A stretch of DNA of 64,000 nt from Effrenium voratum (GCA_963377175.1 CAUJNA010000447.1:486056-550055); one strand, 5' to 3'. Positions 33,347 through 44,710 are shown, counted from the stretch's first letter. Program-made: numbers and translations. The notes: a model not told the origin generated them from the letters alone.

Positions 33347-33950
33347 CTATAAAAAAAAGCAGGGCACCTTGTACAACAATAGTACACCGAGTACGGCAAC
33401 CCACCCAAGAGGCTTCCATGAAGATGGAATCGGATGCTGTCCAGCAACTTTCTGGCCTAAGCTGCCTTGGCCTGAAATGACCGGTAAAAAAAGGATCCGG
33501 AGGGTGCTTTCCGAAAAGAACAAGCAGTACGTAAGTTCATATTCGCGATTTCTTTGGCTTGCCCCGGACTCAATTGATGTCCTGAGCCCATGGAGTCCGG
33601 TTTGCTTTCTCGGGCGTGTTGCGAGTCTTGTGAGAAACAGACAGACAAACTATAAATATGAATTCAGAATACGTCAAACACCTTGTTGGTATGATCTTTC
33701 ATCCAAGTACTTAAGCACCAAATAGCCACGTGAAAAGCATGGCATGAAAACCGCCAATAGACAGGTCATCCCTGCTGTAGAGCCTTTAGAGTGCGTCGGG
33801 CAAAACCAAGCGCGTGAATGCTGAAGATGGGTGAATGGTAATCGTTGTTGGTTTGTCCTTCTCGTTTCAGCAGTTCAACACATTCTGCCAAGAAATCACA
33901 TTCCACCAGCTATTCGCATCAGATTTCAGTTTCCGTGGCAATACGCAACT

Positions 33951-34054
33951 GGGCGTGTCTTTTTTTCGAAGTAACCCCCCCCTGTCTCGGTGGTTTTGAA
34001 GGGAAACCAAAGGGAAACATCACCATTTTGTGGGTCCCGTAAGGATCGACACGC
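33951..34054. mobile_element. family A element with possible target duplication
   Basis: The ends are GGGCGTGTCTTTTTTTC and AGGATCGACACGCC, with the core TTTGAAGGGAAACCAAAGGG. AACT occurs directly left of the element and one base right of it, a possible 4-bp target duplication. Confidence 0.65.
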
Positions 34055-34273
34055 CTAACTCATGTCGTCTACCCGCCTCGATCCGTCCCATCCGCCTGGC
34101 TCTCTGACCTAGCAACGTGCGTGGGGCTGGCTGGCCGAAAAAAACAAGCAAACAAACACGTGAGCAAGCAAGCCGACGAGCAAAAGCAAAGCACCAAGCA
34201 AATACCACGCAACGGGGAAAAAACAAAAAAACAAAGCGCAAACACCAGGAGTGGAGAAGTCGGCAGAATTCAC

Positions 34274-34467
34274 CGGTTGTGAGTTTGAAGGCTTCTTCTC
34301 AGCGCCTTTGCAGTTGACGGTAAAGGCGCGTGGCGACTTTGTGCTTTGCAGACGCACTTCCAGTTTCAGCCTTGAGGATCCACAAAACAGCTCGGCGGCC
34401 AAGAGAAACATCTTGGGCGCAGCATGTTTGAAACTTTGTCGCTCTTCAGGTGGCTCGCGTGCGTCTC
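34274..34467 (-). CDS. internal exon, unknown protein
   Basis: Sixty-four codons: DAREPPEERQSFKHAAPKMF, then LLAAELFCGSSRLKLEVRLQ, ending KGAEKKPSNSQP. The acceptor is CCCGCTCAAG and the donor GTGAATTC. The 194 nt run phase 1 to phase 0. Coding sense is strong. Confidence 0.55.
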
Positions 34468-34946
34468 CTTGAGCGGGCATGCGGCGTGACCGTTGGGTGC
34501 AATGCGACTGGCATGTTCGCCTTTGACCCTCATATATGTTCAGCTTGACAAGGGGCTGTCACGTGCCAGTGAGCTGCAGCAATGTTGGCAAACAACCTAA
34601 ATGCCCGTGAATCTACAGATGTCGCCGAAGACAACAACACATCTGCATAGATCTGCACTATCAACTCAAAAAATACTTGTATGTCGGTTGTTGTTGCTTC
34701 TTTTTGACATGGAGCAACACTCTCAACAACATTGATGCGGTTTAGACACACACACACACATGGTGGAAAGCTGATTCCAGTCGTTGCAATACAACATTGA
34801 AATCATTGAACAGCCCAACTCTCTGACAACCCTCAGCCGCTTCTGACCTTAGGTCCATATCGAGCCTTTCAGTGCTCTGTCAAAGAATCAGCAAGGACCC
34901 TATCTGGGTTGGCCACAGACCATTGGCGAAAAATATTAAGGAAATT

Positions 34947-35007
34947 GAGGCCCAACACCCGCCCAGCCCCCGCTCGCTGGCAAGGCGGCATTCCCTTTTC
35001 AGCGGCT
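34947..35007 (-). CDS. possible short exon
   Basis: The minus-strand acceptor TTACCCTGTCTGCAG is followed by PLKRECRLASERGLGG and a GTGTTGG donor. Small size limits confidence; another frame is also open. Confidence 0.3.
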
Positions 35008-35121
35008 GCAGACAGGGTAAGTCGGCAAGCGCTGACATCTGGCACGAAGCCAAAACCAATGCTGAGTCAACAGTCAACGTGTGCCTTAGCAAGTTCCTAG
35101 CTGCGCTCTTGCTTCATGTTT

Positions 35122-35375
35122 TCACGCTGAAGATCCGGCGGCAGGCAATGCCTGCAAGTGCTTGTTCTCAACTTCGCAAACACGGTGAAGGCTCCGTGTT
35201 TGCATGAAGAAATCCCAGAGCACATCCTTGGCTGAGGTGCTGGCAGGCCCTTTCAGCTGCACAACCTTGGCCTTTGCCTGCCCCTTGGCCTTTGCTTTGG
35301 CCTTTGGCCGTCCCCTGGCATCGGCAGTCTGCTCGGCAGACTGGACCGTGGTCCATTGACCCCTGGACCACCACG
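35122..35375 (-). CDS. terminal exon with Lys/Ala-rich repeat
   Basis: The exon has no internal Met, so it is easy to miss. It starts after TTCAAGCCTCTAG in phase 1 with WWSRGQWTTVQSAEQTADAR. A low-complexity basic stretch PKAKAKAKGQAKAK follows, then DVLWDFFMQTRSLHRVCEVE, and it ends at TGA after LPAAGSSA. There are 84 codons including the stop. The upstream frame FNNTRDFRAEELPVF (about 35405-35500) also looks coding, but the gap between them (under 30 nt) is too short for a normal intron, so the start is uncertain. Confidence 0.55.
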
Positions 35376-35404
35376 CTAGAGGCTTGAAAAAAAGTCACAA
35401 ACCC

Positions 35405-35500
35405 CGTTTGCATCGAATTGGGCGACGATCGCCAGTCTATCTGAAAAGACGGGCAATTCTTCTGCGCGGAAGTCACGCGTGTTGTTGAACGCGGCGGCTC
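35405..35500 (-). CDS. probable exon upstream of 35122-35375
   Basis: The minus-strand frame AAAFNNTRDFRAEELPVFSD continues RLAIVAQFDANG, followed by a GTTTGTG donor. The acceptor is about CGACGCGCAG. Its relation to the next exon is unclear because of the very short gap. Confidence 0.4.
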
Positions 35501-35560
35501 CTGCGCGTCGAAATCCTAAATGCATGCATAGAAGATCCAAAACAACTGCGTCGTCCCTGC

Positions 35561-35740
35561 GCAGCTGCCCGTCTGCGCGGGCACGGCGACGACGAGTGCG
35601 CCGTTGCGGCGCAGCTGCCCGCGTGCGCGGGCACGGCGACGACGCGCGCGCCGTTGCGGCGCAGCTGCCCGCGTGCGCGGGCACGGCGACGACGACTGTG
35701 CCGTCGCCGCGTAGCTGGCGCTGCCGCGGCGACGACATGG
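35561..35740. repeat. 50-bp minisatellite, about 3.6 copies
   Basis: Units start at 35561, 35611, 35661 and 35711, exactly 50 bp apart. Each has GCAGCTGCCC, GCGCGGGCACGGCGACGACG and CCGTTGCGGC. The fourth unit is diverged. The unit contains an imperfect GC-rich palindrome (GCCCGCGTGCGCGGGC). Confidence 0.92.
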
Positions 35741-36399
35741 AAAGGTGGGACCCGCCGGAAGACACAACAAGGCCGTCCAGTAGAGTGTGCACGACTTGGG
35801 CGTTTACGCAATGAAGCAACACTGTATGTAGAACATTCCAGCGCCAGGAAAGCATATCAAAATCAAAAGCGAGACAAGACTGCGCGCACATCGCGTTCAG
35901 CTGGGCGTGGTGGACGTGCAGATTGCCGGCGCGCAAGCGGTGAGAGGCGTATTGAAAGCAAACACGGCTTTGCCAAACCAGCAGCAGCAGCATTGGCTCA
36001 CTGCGCGTTGACCACGTGTGGAATGTCGACATGACATTTCTTCGTGTCTAGCTGCCCCAACAGTGTGACAGTGAATAGCAAGCCTGCGTTTCGCAGACTG
36101 CGCGCGAAAAAGCTGCGTCGGACGTCGCATTCGCACGCACGTCAGCACGTTGGTTTCTGTTACATATCTGAGCAACGCATGAAACTCAATTGACGTCAAC
36201 GCGCAGCGCGCGAGCCAAACGAGCCACGTTGTCAAGAGCTGCGCAATCAGACCATAAGAACAGCGCGGTGCGCGTGCTCCACGACGCGCTCCAATGGCTG
36301 GGTGAGAATCTCTATACAATGAAGACGATATGGCGCTCGTATGCAACGACTGCGCCGACAAAGCTGCGACCATGCGCGTTACGAGCGCCATTGAGGCAC

Positions 36400-38330
36400 A
36401 AGTGTTGCGGCCTGTGTGCGCCGTGACGTCGCCGAGGGCTGGCCTGCGATCCACACAGGCCACGGCTGCCTGGTGTATACACGCTGCGCCTCTTGCGGGT
36501 GCTGTTCTACAAGCACTATTTTATGAAACTCCATGGAGACGCAGTTTGTGTTGGGACAGCGCTGCTGTTCGGGCTATGATCGCTGCAGGCCACGACTAGG
36601 GCGCGACGCCTCGTTGTGTGGACGCCGTGCGTTATAGAGCGCTGCACTACGAGCGCTTTTCATACACATTTGCTGCGCGCGCGCGAAGGAACAACTTGTA
36701 GCGTGAAGCTCGCCCTGAATTGAGCTATGGGCGGGGGAAGTCAATAGCCCCTCAAAGACCGAAACTGTAGTATACTGGCAGAAGCATTGGACATCTACGC
36801 AACAGTTGCAAGAACGACAGCATAGAACCTATAAAAGCGTATGCTCGTGAAGGCCGATGCGAAGGCAGGCTTTACAATTTACAACTTACCAAAGCAGGCA
36901 TGTGCAATCATGGGCCGACAACGTGTTGGCCAGGGCCCCAGTCAGGGCTTGGCTGACCAGTCGAGGCACAAAAACGCTTTGTCTTGCAGGCTGGGGGCCA
37001 TGTACGACTCGACACTTGGGCCAACGAGCTACCACCCAGAAAAGGCGGCCTGATATGAGAAGTGCAAGCTCGCGGACACGCAAACATGGGCCAACCGTCA
37101 ATGAGTCGAGAGCCAAAGTGTAGAGGAAAACAGCTGCTAAACACAGCTCGGAGACACGAGGCGACTGCAATTTCGCTTTTGGAAAAGAGCAACAAACACT
37201 GCCTCTGATTGTCTCCGCCGACTATACTCTCTATGTGCGTCACGGGCGCCGTCCCGACGCAGCGCCTACGAGGCGACTTCAATTTGGCCTTTGGAAAAGA
37301 GCAACACCTCTGATTGTCTCAGCTGACTTTTTCTCTCTATATGTGCGGCACGAGCGCCGCCCCGACGCAGCGCCTTTGAGTATGTTGCTCGTGATTTCGT
37401 CGAGCTACACGCCACACCCATTTTGCGCGCACGCGCTGTTTTCACACGCGGCTTTTGTGGCCTGCGTGCGCCGATCGCTACAGGTCACCACCGCTTCGTG
37501 CTTCGCATCACGAGCGCTATATTCTACGAACGCATCTAAGCATGGAGACGCAGCTGCTGCAGCGTCGTGGCGCCAATGTCTGGGCTAGATCGCTGCAGGT
37601 CAGGGCTGTCTGGCGGCGTTCATAGAATAGCGCTCGTCGTGAGCAGAGTCGTTTCTGTTGCGTGTGACACGTTGCGCGTGACGAGCGCGAGTCCACGAAA
37701 CGCTATTCTCAGACGGGCTGCTGCGGCTTGTGTGCGCGGTGACAGCGCCGACTTTTGGTCTGCGATCGCTACAGGTCATCACTGCTTCGTGCTTCGCATC
37801 ACGAGCGCTGCTCTACGAACGCCATGGAGACACGTCGGCGCGCCTCCAGTGGCGCCGATGTCTGTGCTAGATCGCTGCAGGTCAGGGCTGTCTTAGGTAC
37901 AGAAGCTCCGCACTACAAGCGCTATTCTATGAGTGCCCAGCAGGGTCATGTCTGTTGCGTGTGACACGCTGCACTCAGACGCGGCTGCTGCGGCTTGCGT
38001 GCGCCGTGACAGCGCCGACTCTTGGTCTACGGTCGCTACAGGTCACAACTGTTTCGTCACACCACTACGCTATATACTCTTCAAGCGCCATGAGTCGCAG
38101 CTGCTGCGGCGCGGCGCTTCCAGTGGCGCAGATGTCTGGACTCGGATTGATGTCTGAGCTAGGATCGCTACACATCAAGATTGTCTTAGGCGTAGAATCT
38201 ATGCGCACATGCTGCGCATTACGAGCGCTCGTCCACGAGCGCTACTCAAGTGCGGCTGCTGCAGCTTGTGTGCGCCGTGACGGCGGCGACGCTTGGGGCA
38301 CGATAGATTGCAACTCGTGCGCGAACTCTG
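36400..38330. repeat. degenerate tandem repeat, about 268-bp unit
   Basis: The markers GGCTGCTGCGGCTTGTGTGC, CGATCGCTACAGGTCA, ACGAGCGCTATTCTACGAAC and TAGATCGCTGCAGGTCAGGG recur in order. Clear unit starts are about 37448, 37716, 37982 and 38254 (spacings 268, 266, 272). A diverged unit begins near 36403. Within the unit, TCGCTRCAGGTCA is itself repeated about 120 bp apart. GC content is well above the rest of the window. No credible coding frame is conserved across units. Confidence 0.8.
37158..37381. repeat. 112-bp direct duplication
   Basis: GAGGCGACTGCAATTTCGCT at 37158 and GAGGCGACTTCAATTTGGCC at 37270 begin two copies. Both contain TTTGGAAAAGAGCAACA, CCTCTGATTGTCTC and CCCGACGCAGCGCC. 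Confidence 0.9.
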
Positions 38331-38639
38331 CGTGTGCTCGGCTAGCGCCGTGACGGCGCAGTGGTCTTGCCAGTGTCAGCACATCAGCTCAATGGTTATG
38401 GAGCACTCAAATCACCGGGGCGTTCGTGTCGGGGCTGTCAAAGGCAGACGGGCGAGGGGCCATAGAAGCGCGACTCCTCGTTGCAATAAGGGCCCTGGCC
38501 ACTAGGCTGCAAACCCTACCCTTGAGCGCTGTGACCACTGACCATTGGCCCGCACGCCGGCCTGGCTGCCAAACAGAAGGCGCAGCTGCCACGGACACAT
38601 CGCACAAGAAAGCGCGCGCCCTGAGCCCAGCAAAGCAGA

Positions 38640-38860
38640 GATCTCGACGGCTTTCCGACATCTGCTTTCCGACGGCGTTCTCACTCGTGCTGGCATTCTG
38701 CAGCTTTCCGACAAGGCTTTCCGCGGCTTTCTTTCCAACAGCTTCCCAACGTTTCTGACAGCTTTCCGACACTTCGCACGGCTTTCCAACGCGCGGACCC
38801 TCGCGGGCCCTCGGTTTGCCTAGTTTTGAAGCGTTAGGGTCCCGACAAGTTTCCGACGCC
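38640..38860. repeat. TTTCCGAC-rich tract
   Basis: CTTTCCGAC or a one-base variant (TTTCCAAC, TTTCTGAC) occurs about eight times at irregular 15-30 bp spacing. It yields a repeated SESxxxAVGKL-like peptide on the minus strand, which I attribute to the repeat. Confidence 0.75.
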
Positions 38861-39674
38861 GGACCTTGACGCGCACCGACAATCGGCAGACACACTGTGA
38901 TTTTGCACCGCTGCAAGCCAAGAATAACGATAGCGGGTAACCAATTGAATTTCGCAAGTAACACGGGACTCCTGTCAAGTAGCTGCGCTGAAGCAGCAAA
39001 CATCATTACAGACACCACAGCTAGCGCGCTGCAAATAAGACCGTAGCGCCTGGCCTTTTCTGCTGTTTTCTGGACAACGGAGTTTTGTTATGCGCAGGGG
39101 TGCGGTTGTCAAAACGGGCCTGGGTCCCTGGAGCGAACTGTGACTGCACTGCCAGAGCCCCAAACGTCGTCAGCAGGGTATTTAGGCCGGGCCTCTTCAA
39201 GGCACATCCCGACCCTCCCAACGCACGTACCAAAAGAGCTACGCGAACACACGCATTTCGCGTTTTTCCCGCATCGCGGCCCATAAAAACAGAAAATGAG
39301 CTGCAGCCCCAGCGCTTAAACGGTACTGATCCATCCGCTTGGTAGCGTGTGGGCCTGCGCCATGTGTTCGGAGCCTTTGTCTGTGGCCGCAAGAAGCTGC
39401 GCAGCGTTGAGTCAGAGCTGACACGGTGGGAACAGGGGTCCGGCCTCGCCAAAAATGCGCCTGGGCAGACGGAGCCTGCGCATAACAAAAACATGGGGGG
39501 CAGAGGTGAGTCAATCCTGGCCATGGCAAACAGAATCAACGTTCGTCCAGCAAAGACATGGCTTACATTTGAACGGTTGCTCAGTGAGCTGGATACACGA
39601 CAAACAACAAGCAACTGCTGATGACTGTTAACAGCACTACTGCAAGTTGGTGGCATCTTTTCCACAAGCGTCTG

Positions 39675-39825
39675 GCCGGCAGGCTCAGTGGCTCATGCGC
39701 ATTGGTGATGCGTGATGCAATCTTGCCGGCAGGCTCAGTGGCTCATGCGCATTGGTGCTGCGTGGCTTATACGCACACAGCATACACGACATGCAATCTT
39801 GCCGGCAGGCTCAATGGCTCAAAAC
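39675..39825. repeat. three-copy direct repeat
   Basis: GCCGGCAGGCTCAGTGGCTC starts at 39675 and 39725, and with one change (CAATGGCTC) at 39801. The spacings are 50 and 76 bp; the second unit carries an insertion. Confidence 0.88.
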
Positions 39826-39842
39826 TGTGGCTACCAGCTGGT

Positions 39843-42256
39843 TCAAGCACTGGTCTCCTCCTTGTCCTCCACTTTCTTCTCTTCTTCGCTGTCTTTCTTC
39901 TCATCCTCCGCCACAACTTCTGGGAAGGCCGCGCGGATGATCTCCGCCAGGCCCTCATCGTGCAAGCCAGGCAGCTTCGCGGATCCGTCATCAGCCTTAG
40001 CGGCGGGGCACTTGTGCGGGATATAATGGCACTCCATTTATTGAAAACAAAAGCTGCTGCGTAAGGCTTCAAAGCTTCGCCGTCGACCACGGAGTGGCCA
40101 CGACAGACGTGGTAGCTACGCCCGTGTAGCCTGTGTTTGAAGCCAAGCAATGCAGCGCACAAGGACAAGCGAGGGGCTGAGGTTAATAACGGAGCCGGCG
40201 TTCACCATCTTCAACACGGCAGTCCACGCATTCTTGTTCATCGTTTCCTGCCACAGCCAAGGAACTTTGCTGTGTGTCCACCCGGCAGGCTTTGCATTCG
40301 TGGGCACAAGAACTTCCGTCTTCTGCTGGCTAGTGACCTTTTCGTCGTCGGACAAGCTGAGCGCTTCTGCGCCAACCAGCATGAAAGGCCGGCCAGGCTC
40401 GTGGTATTTGTCCTGCAAGACATGCTCGGGGCCGAGTATTTGAAAAGTTCGGTATGTTGAGGGTTGCTCTCTCCCTGTCCTCCCGACTGGGCGTGCGGAC
40501 TTGGTCGCGGGACACGCCAAACCGCACAGACACGCGCTGGATGCCGTATCCAAGAGCCACCTGTGCGACTTGAAGCGCGGGCATGCTGCGTTTAAAGGAC
40601 CATGATCCTTGGACAGCTCAGCCTCAATGAGTTTCTGGCACGCATTGCTCCTGCCGTCCGACACCACAACCACATCTGTTTGTCTCTGAGTCTTCTCCAA
40701 AATCCATGCCAGGCGTTCCTTCAACAGCTTCTCTTGCTCCTTGCATGCTGTGTCAAATCCACGCCACGGAGACGCAGATCCCAAGAGTGCTTCGCAAAAG
40801 AGTTCGGCAGACAAGCAAAACACACGGTGTTTGGCGGTCAGCTGGGCAACCGCCAGGCTTGGCGGAGAGGTAGGCAATGTAGCAAGTACCTGACACGATC
40901 CACGCCTCCTGAGCCAGTGACTCGGTTGGCGCTCAGCTGCTCCATCTCCTGCTGGAGAAGGTCTGGCTTCTTCCCGAACATCAAGAGGTTCAAGTTCATA
41001 GGGGGTGCTTCTTCGACAGTCTGGATCTGCATCTGGGACAAGCAATCCAGCGCGTGGGAATGGGCTACGCTGAGGTCGGAAGAAAGAATGTTAAGGGCGC
41101 TGCCTTTTTCCTGGGTCAGCTTGAGTATGTCGGAGTCATGTTCTCGCGACAGGCATGCCAGCATGAACTCAAGGACAGGCCCCTGTTCTCGCGCCAGCTC
41201 TGTAATGGACGCTGACACTGCCAAGCTGTCCAGGGTGATGACCTTCTCTGGCTCTGTCTCCCAGCACTTTCTGAAAGTCCGGGGTGCAAACTGATTTGGC
41301 AAGGGCAGAAACGATGAAAACGATGGACTGGAAGATCTCATGCAGGCAAAACGAAATTCTGCTGTACTTCTCTGTCACATCATCCGTCATCTCGCGCGCG
41401 GTGGCAAACTTCCTCCTGAGCATGCTGTGGCAGGCTGCCAAAAACCACGCGGCGACGTGAGTCTGGGTCGGCACGCTTAATGACCGACTTGGCAGACGCA
41501 ATGACGTTCTTGTCGATCTTGTTGCCGTTGTACGCCAAGTTCTTATACGGCAGGCGCTGCAAAAGCTCCAGCTGTTTCGTCAAGGGTTTGTCGGCAGACT
41601 TTTCAGGGAGCAGGGCCAGAGTGTACAACTTCCTGGTAAAAGTCAGGAACGAATCCGTCGTCGCTTTCAGCTGCTTCAGGTCGTCGGACACCTTCATGCT
41701 CACGGCAATCAGCGCAGCGGCAGACTTGCCAGCGTCAAGAAGGTGCAGTTGAATTGTTGCGGATAAGCCTGCTTGCAGCAACAGGCGGATCTCCTTGTTG
41801 GGGGGGGGTTCCCCCAACAGCTGGAACATGCGGACCTTACCGGCGCCAAGAACACGTGTGAAAGGCAGGCGTTCACAGCAAACTGCCAGTGCGGCAGGGC
41901 ATTGTCCTGAGGGGAAGTGCCGCACAACATGCCAAGACCGTGCCGGGAAAGATTCCTCTCGACTTCCCGGACGAAGTCTGTGTCGCAATGAACAACTTTA
42001 AAGACTAGTCAATGACATCCTGCAAGCTCGGAACATCACAAGGAATGGAGGACTTGGCAGTCAAGGAGCACCATATTGCATCCTGACTCATAGAGCCCCT
42101 CCTTTTTCAGGGCATGCTTGGCGCTGTCTGGCTTCCAGCGCTCCTTGTATCCGGAACACTCCTGGACATCTGCTTGGCCTGCAGAAACTGCCTCTAAAGA
42201 CTTGAGGTCATTCATCGCTTGCTTCGCGCCCGTGATCTTGAGCTTCTTGAGCACGT
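39843..42256 (-). CDS. multi-exon gene of a dinoflagellate-specific family, probably disrupted
   Basis: Exons proposed 5' to 3', all phase-consistent: 42256-42080 (GC donor), 41977-41841, 41793-41489, 41415-41368, 41270-40890; introns of 47, 73 and 97 nt separate the last three joins. The 3' half contains EKLLKERLAWILEKTQRQTD, VVVVSDGRSNACQKLIEAEL, PWLWQETMNKNAWTAVLKMV and an acidic tail GLHDEGLAEIIRAAFPEVVA ending at TGA 39843. This order (SDGRS motif, WQE...W, VVDLTPGSG-like strand, acidic end) matches a family I remember as abundant in dinoflagellate proteomes. The last-but-one motif suggests a Rossmann/methyltransferase-like fold. Here it reads VINLSP without the glycines. Frame changes near 40170, 40500 and 40870 cannot be explained by normal introns, so this is probably a decaying copy. 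Confidence 0.55.
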
Positions 42257-42492
42257 CTGGTAGGGCAGACCGAACCTAAGCCGTTAGACCGAAGCCGAGA
42301 TTTCAGACAAGAGCCAACAAGCAATGTGGACTTGTTGTTACTGCTAACAAGTGACATGCTGCTCCACAGCAACCCAGAACTTGTCTGCTGGGCAGGCAGA
42401 CTGGCAAGGAAGCAGGGCCGGATCGAGCTTTGCCTTTTTGAAGGCGGGCTCCATTGAGGGCCGGCAGGCAGGCTAGCCCAAAAACACTGCCA

Positions 42493-42676
42493 GACTTCAA
42501 GATTCTGAAAGTAATTGAGCCAAAAAAGTGCCACCCAGTACGTGATCGGCTGCTGGCATCCGGCAAGGTATCGTCAGCCAAAGCCAGAGGCGTTTTCTGG
42601 AAAACGCTGGGTTATACAAAAGCCAAGCAAAGAACAGCAGCGATTACGCGCTTGGCTGCCAGCATCCGCAAAGGTA
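42493..42676 (+). CDS. possible plus-strand exon
   Basis: The plus-strand reading FKILKVIEPKKCHPVRDRLL continues ASGKVSSAKARGVFWKTLGY and ends LAASIRK. The acceptor is AACACTGCCAG and the donor GTAATC. The minus strand here is not coding-like. It lies between two minus-strand genes, an unusual arrangement for a dinoflagellate cluster. Confidence 0.42.
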
Positions 42677-42747
42677 ATCCCCCGGCTGAAAAAAAAGGAA
42701 GGCAGCGCCAGGCCTCGTCTGGCAGGCCTGGGCTGGCGCAAATGACA

Positions 42748-43022
42748 CACGCAGACAGACAGACACACAGACAACAAAGACAAACAGACACAGACACAGC
42801 CAGAGAGAGACAGCAAAACCATACGCAGACAGACAGAGAGAGACCGCACGGAGACAGACAGACACACAGACAGACAGGTACACAGAAACAGACAAAAACA
42901 AACAGAGACAGACAGACAGAGATACACAGAGACACAGAGACACAGCCAGAGAGACAGAGACAGACACAGACAGGCAGGCAGAAACAGACACGGACAGAGA
43001 CAGACAGAGACAGACAGAGATG
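42748..43022. repeat. CAGA/CACAGA microsatellite
   Basis: Imperfect CAGA and CACAGA units over about 275 bp. Long His/Arg/Thr or Cys/Leu/Val open frames through it are repeat artefacts. Confidence 0.93.
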
Positions 43023-43275
43023 TTGTGACAAAACGACCTACGCCTACGCATGTAGCCACAAACCTGGATGCAAACAGGTCACTTCACGTCACGCGCTTGT
43101 CTGTCAACGGCAAGCCGCTGGAGTTGCAGATGGGAAGCAAAGATGTGAATTTGACAGCGAAAAGCAGCATAGTAGCCGCCGCCTATCAGAGCTGCCAGGC
43201 GAAAGAAATCTCGACAAGACGACTCGAATTAAGCTCAATTCAGCCGAGTTCACGACATACACTTGCACAGCTCAG

Positions 43276-43482
43276 TCACATGGTAACCGGCTTGCCTTTG
43301 GCAGGCTTGGTCTTGTTCTTTTTGAGAGGGGGTGCACAGAGCACCGTGCTGCCTGGCAGCAGGCGCGGGCTCACGGTCTTGCCACCAGGCTTCTTCGGCA
43401 GGCGACGCTTGCAGGCACGGCTTGCCGCGAGGCACGCGCCAGCACTGGTTTTGTGTTGCCTCTTTCCGCATCGGCAGACCAT
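43276..43482 (-). CDS. probable terminal exon with basic tail
   Basis: The minus-strand reading KRQHKTSAGACLAASRACKR continues RLPKKPGGKTVSPRLLPGST and ends KKNKTKPAKGKPVTM with TGA. It resembles a lysine-rich C-terminus. It could be the last exon of the gene at 45868-49761, which would put the 2-kb microsatellite (43600-45690) in the last intron. The plus strand is also open in parts. Confidence 0.4.
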   Translation of the reverse strand: MVCRCGKRQHKTSAGACLAASRACKRRLPKKPGGKTVSPRLLPGSTVLCAPPLKKNKTKPAKGKPVTM

Positions 43483-43599
43483 CCCTTGGAGTGCACGCGC
43501 AGCTTGCCCGACTTACACCTTGCATGACAAAAAGCAAACTAAACCAACGGAGCCTCCATCCCTGCACGAAAAAATGTTTCCCCCAACCTGCTTTTAATT

Positions 43600-43634
43600 G
43601 CCTTGTCGTCGTTGTGGCTGTGGTTGTGGCCGTA

Positions 43635-43697
<63 letters not shown>

Positions 43698-43866
43698 GTT
43701 GTTGTTGTTGTTGCTGCTGCTGTTGCTGTTTTTGCTGTTGTTGCTGCTGCTGTTATTGTTACTGGTTTGTTGCTGTTGTTGTCGTCGTCGTCGTTGTTCT
43801 TGTCGTTGTTGTTGTTCTTGTCGTTGCCGTTGCTGTTTTAGTCGCAGTTGCAGTTGTAGTTGTAGC

Positions 43867-43924
<58 letters not shown>

Positions 43925-44667
43925 GGTGGTGGTGGTTGTTGTTGTTGTTGTTGTAGTTGTAGTTGTAGTTGTTGTTGTTGTCGTCGTCGTCGTCGTTGTT
44001 GTCGTTGCTGTTGTTCTTGTTGCTGGTGTTGTTGCTGTTGCTGTTGTTGTCGTTGTTGTTGTTCTTGTTGTTGTTCTTGCTGTTGTTCTTGTTGTTGTTC
44101 TTGTTGTTGATACAGCTGCTGCTGCGTTTGTGGCTGTGGATGTGGCCGTAGCTGCTTTTGCTGCTGTTGTCGTTGCTGTTGCTTTTGTTGCTTTTGTTGC
44201 ATTTTTGCATTTGTTGTTGTTAGTGTTGTTGTTGTTGTCGTCGTCGTCGTCGTCGTCAACGTCGTTGTTGTTCTGCTTCCTCTTGTTGTTCTTGTTCTTG
44301 TTCTTGTTATTGTTATTGTTCTTGTTATTGTGCTTGTTGGTGGTGGTGTTGTTGTTCTTGTACTTCTTGTTGTTGTTGGTGGTGGTGGTGTTGTTTTTTG
44401 CTCTTGCGTTTCTTGCTTTTGCTGTTGTTGTTTTTGTTGTTGTTGTCGTTGCTGTTGTTGTTGTTGTCGTTGTTGTTGCTGTTGCTGTTGTTGTTGTTGC
44501 TGCTGCCGCGGTTGCTTTTGTTGCTGGTGTCGTTGGTTGGTTGGTTGGTTGGTTGGTTGGTTGGTTGGTTGGTTGGTTGGTTGGTTGGTTGGTTGGTTGG
44601 TTGGTTGGTTGGTTGGTTGGTTGGTTGGTTGGTTGGTTGGTTGGTTGGTTGGTTGGTTGGCTGTTGT

Positions 44668-44710
<43 letters not shown>

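Noticed and set aside
42454..43527. A 357-codon plus-strand frame
   Set aside because: It passes through the CAGA microsatellite. Only the first part (42493-42676) has protein-like sense and a good donor.
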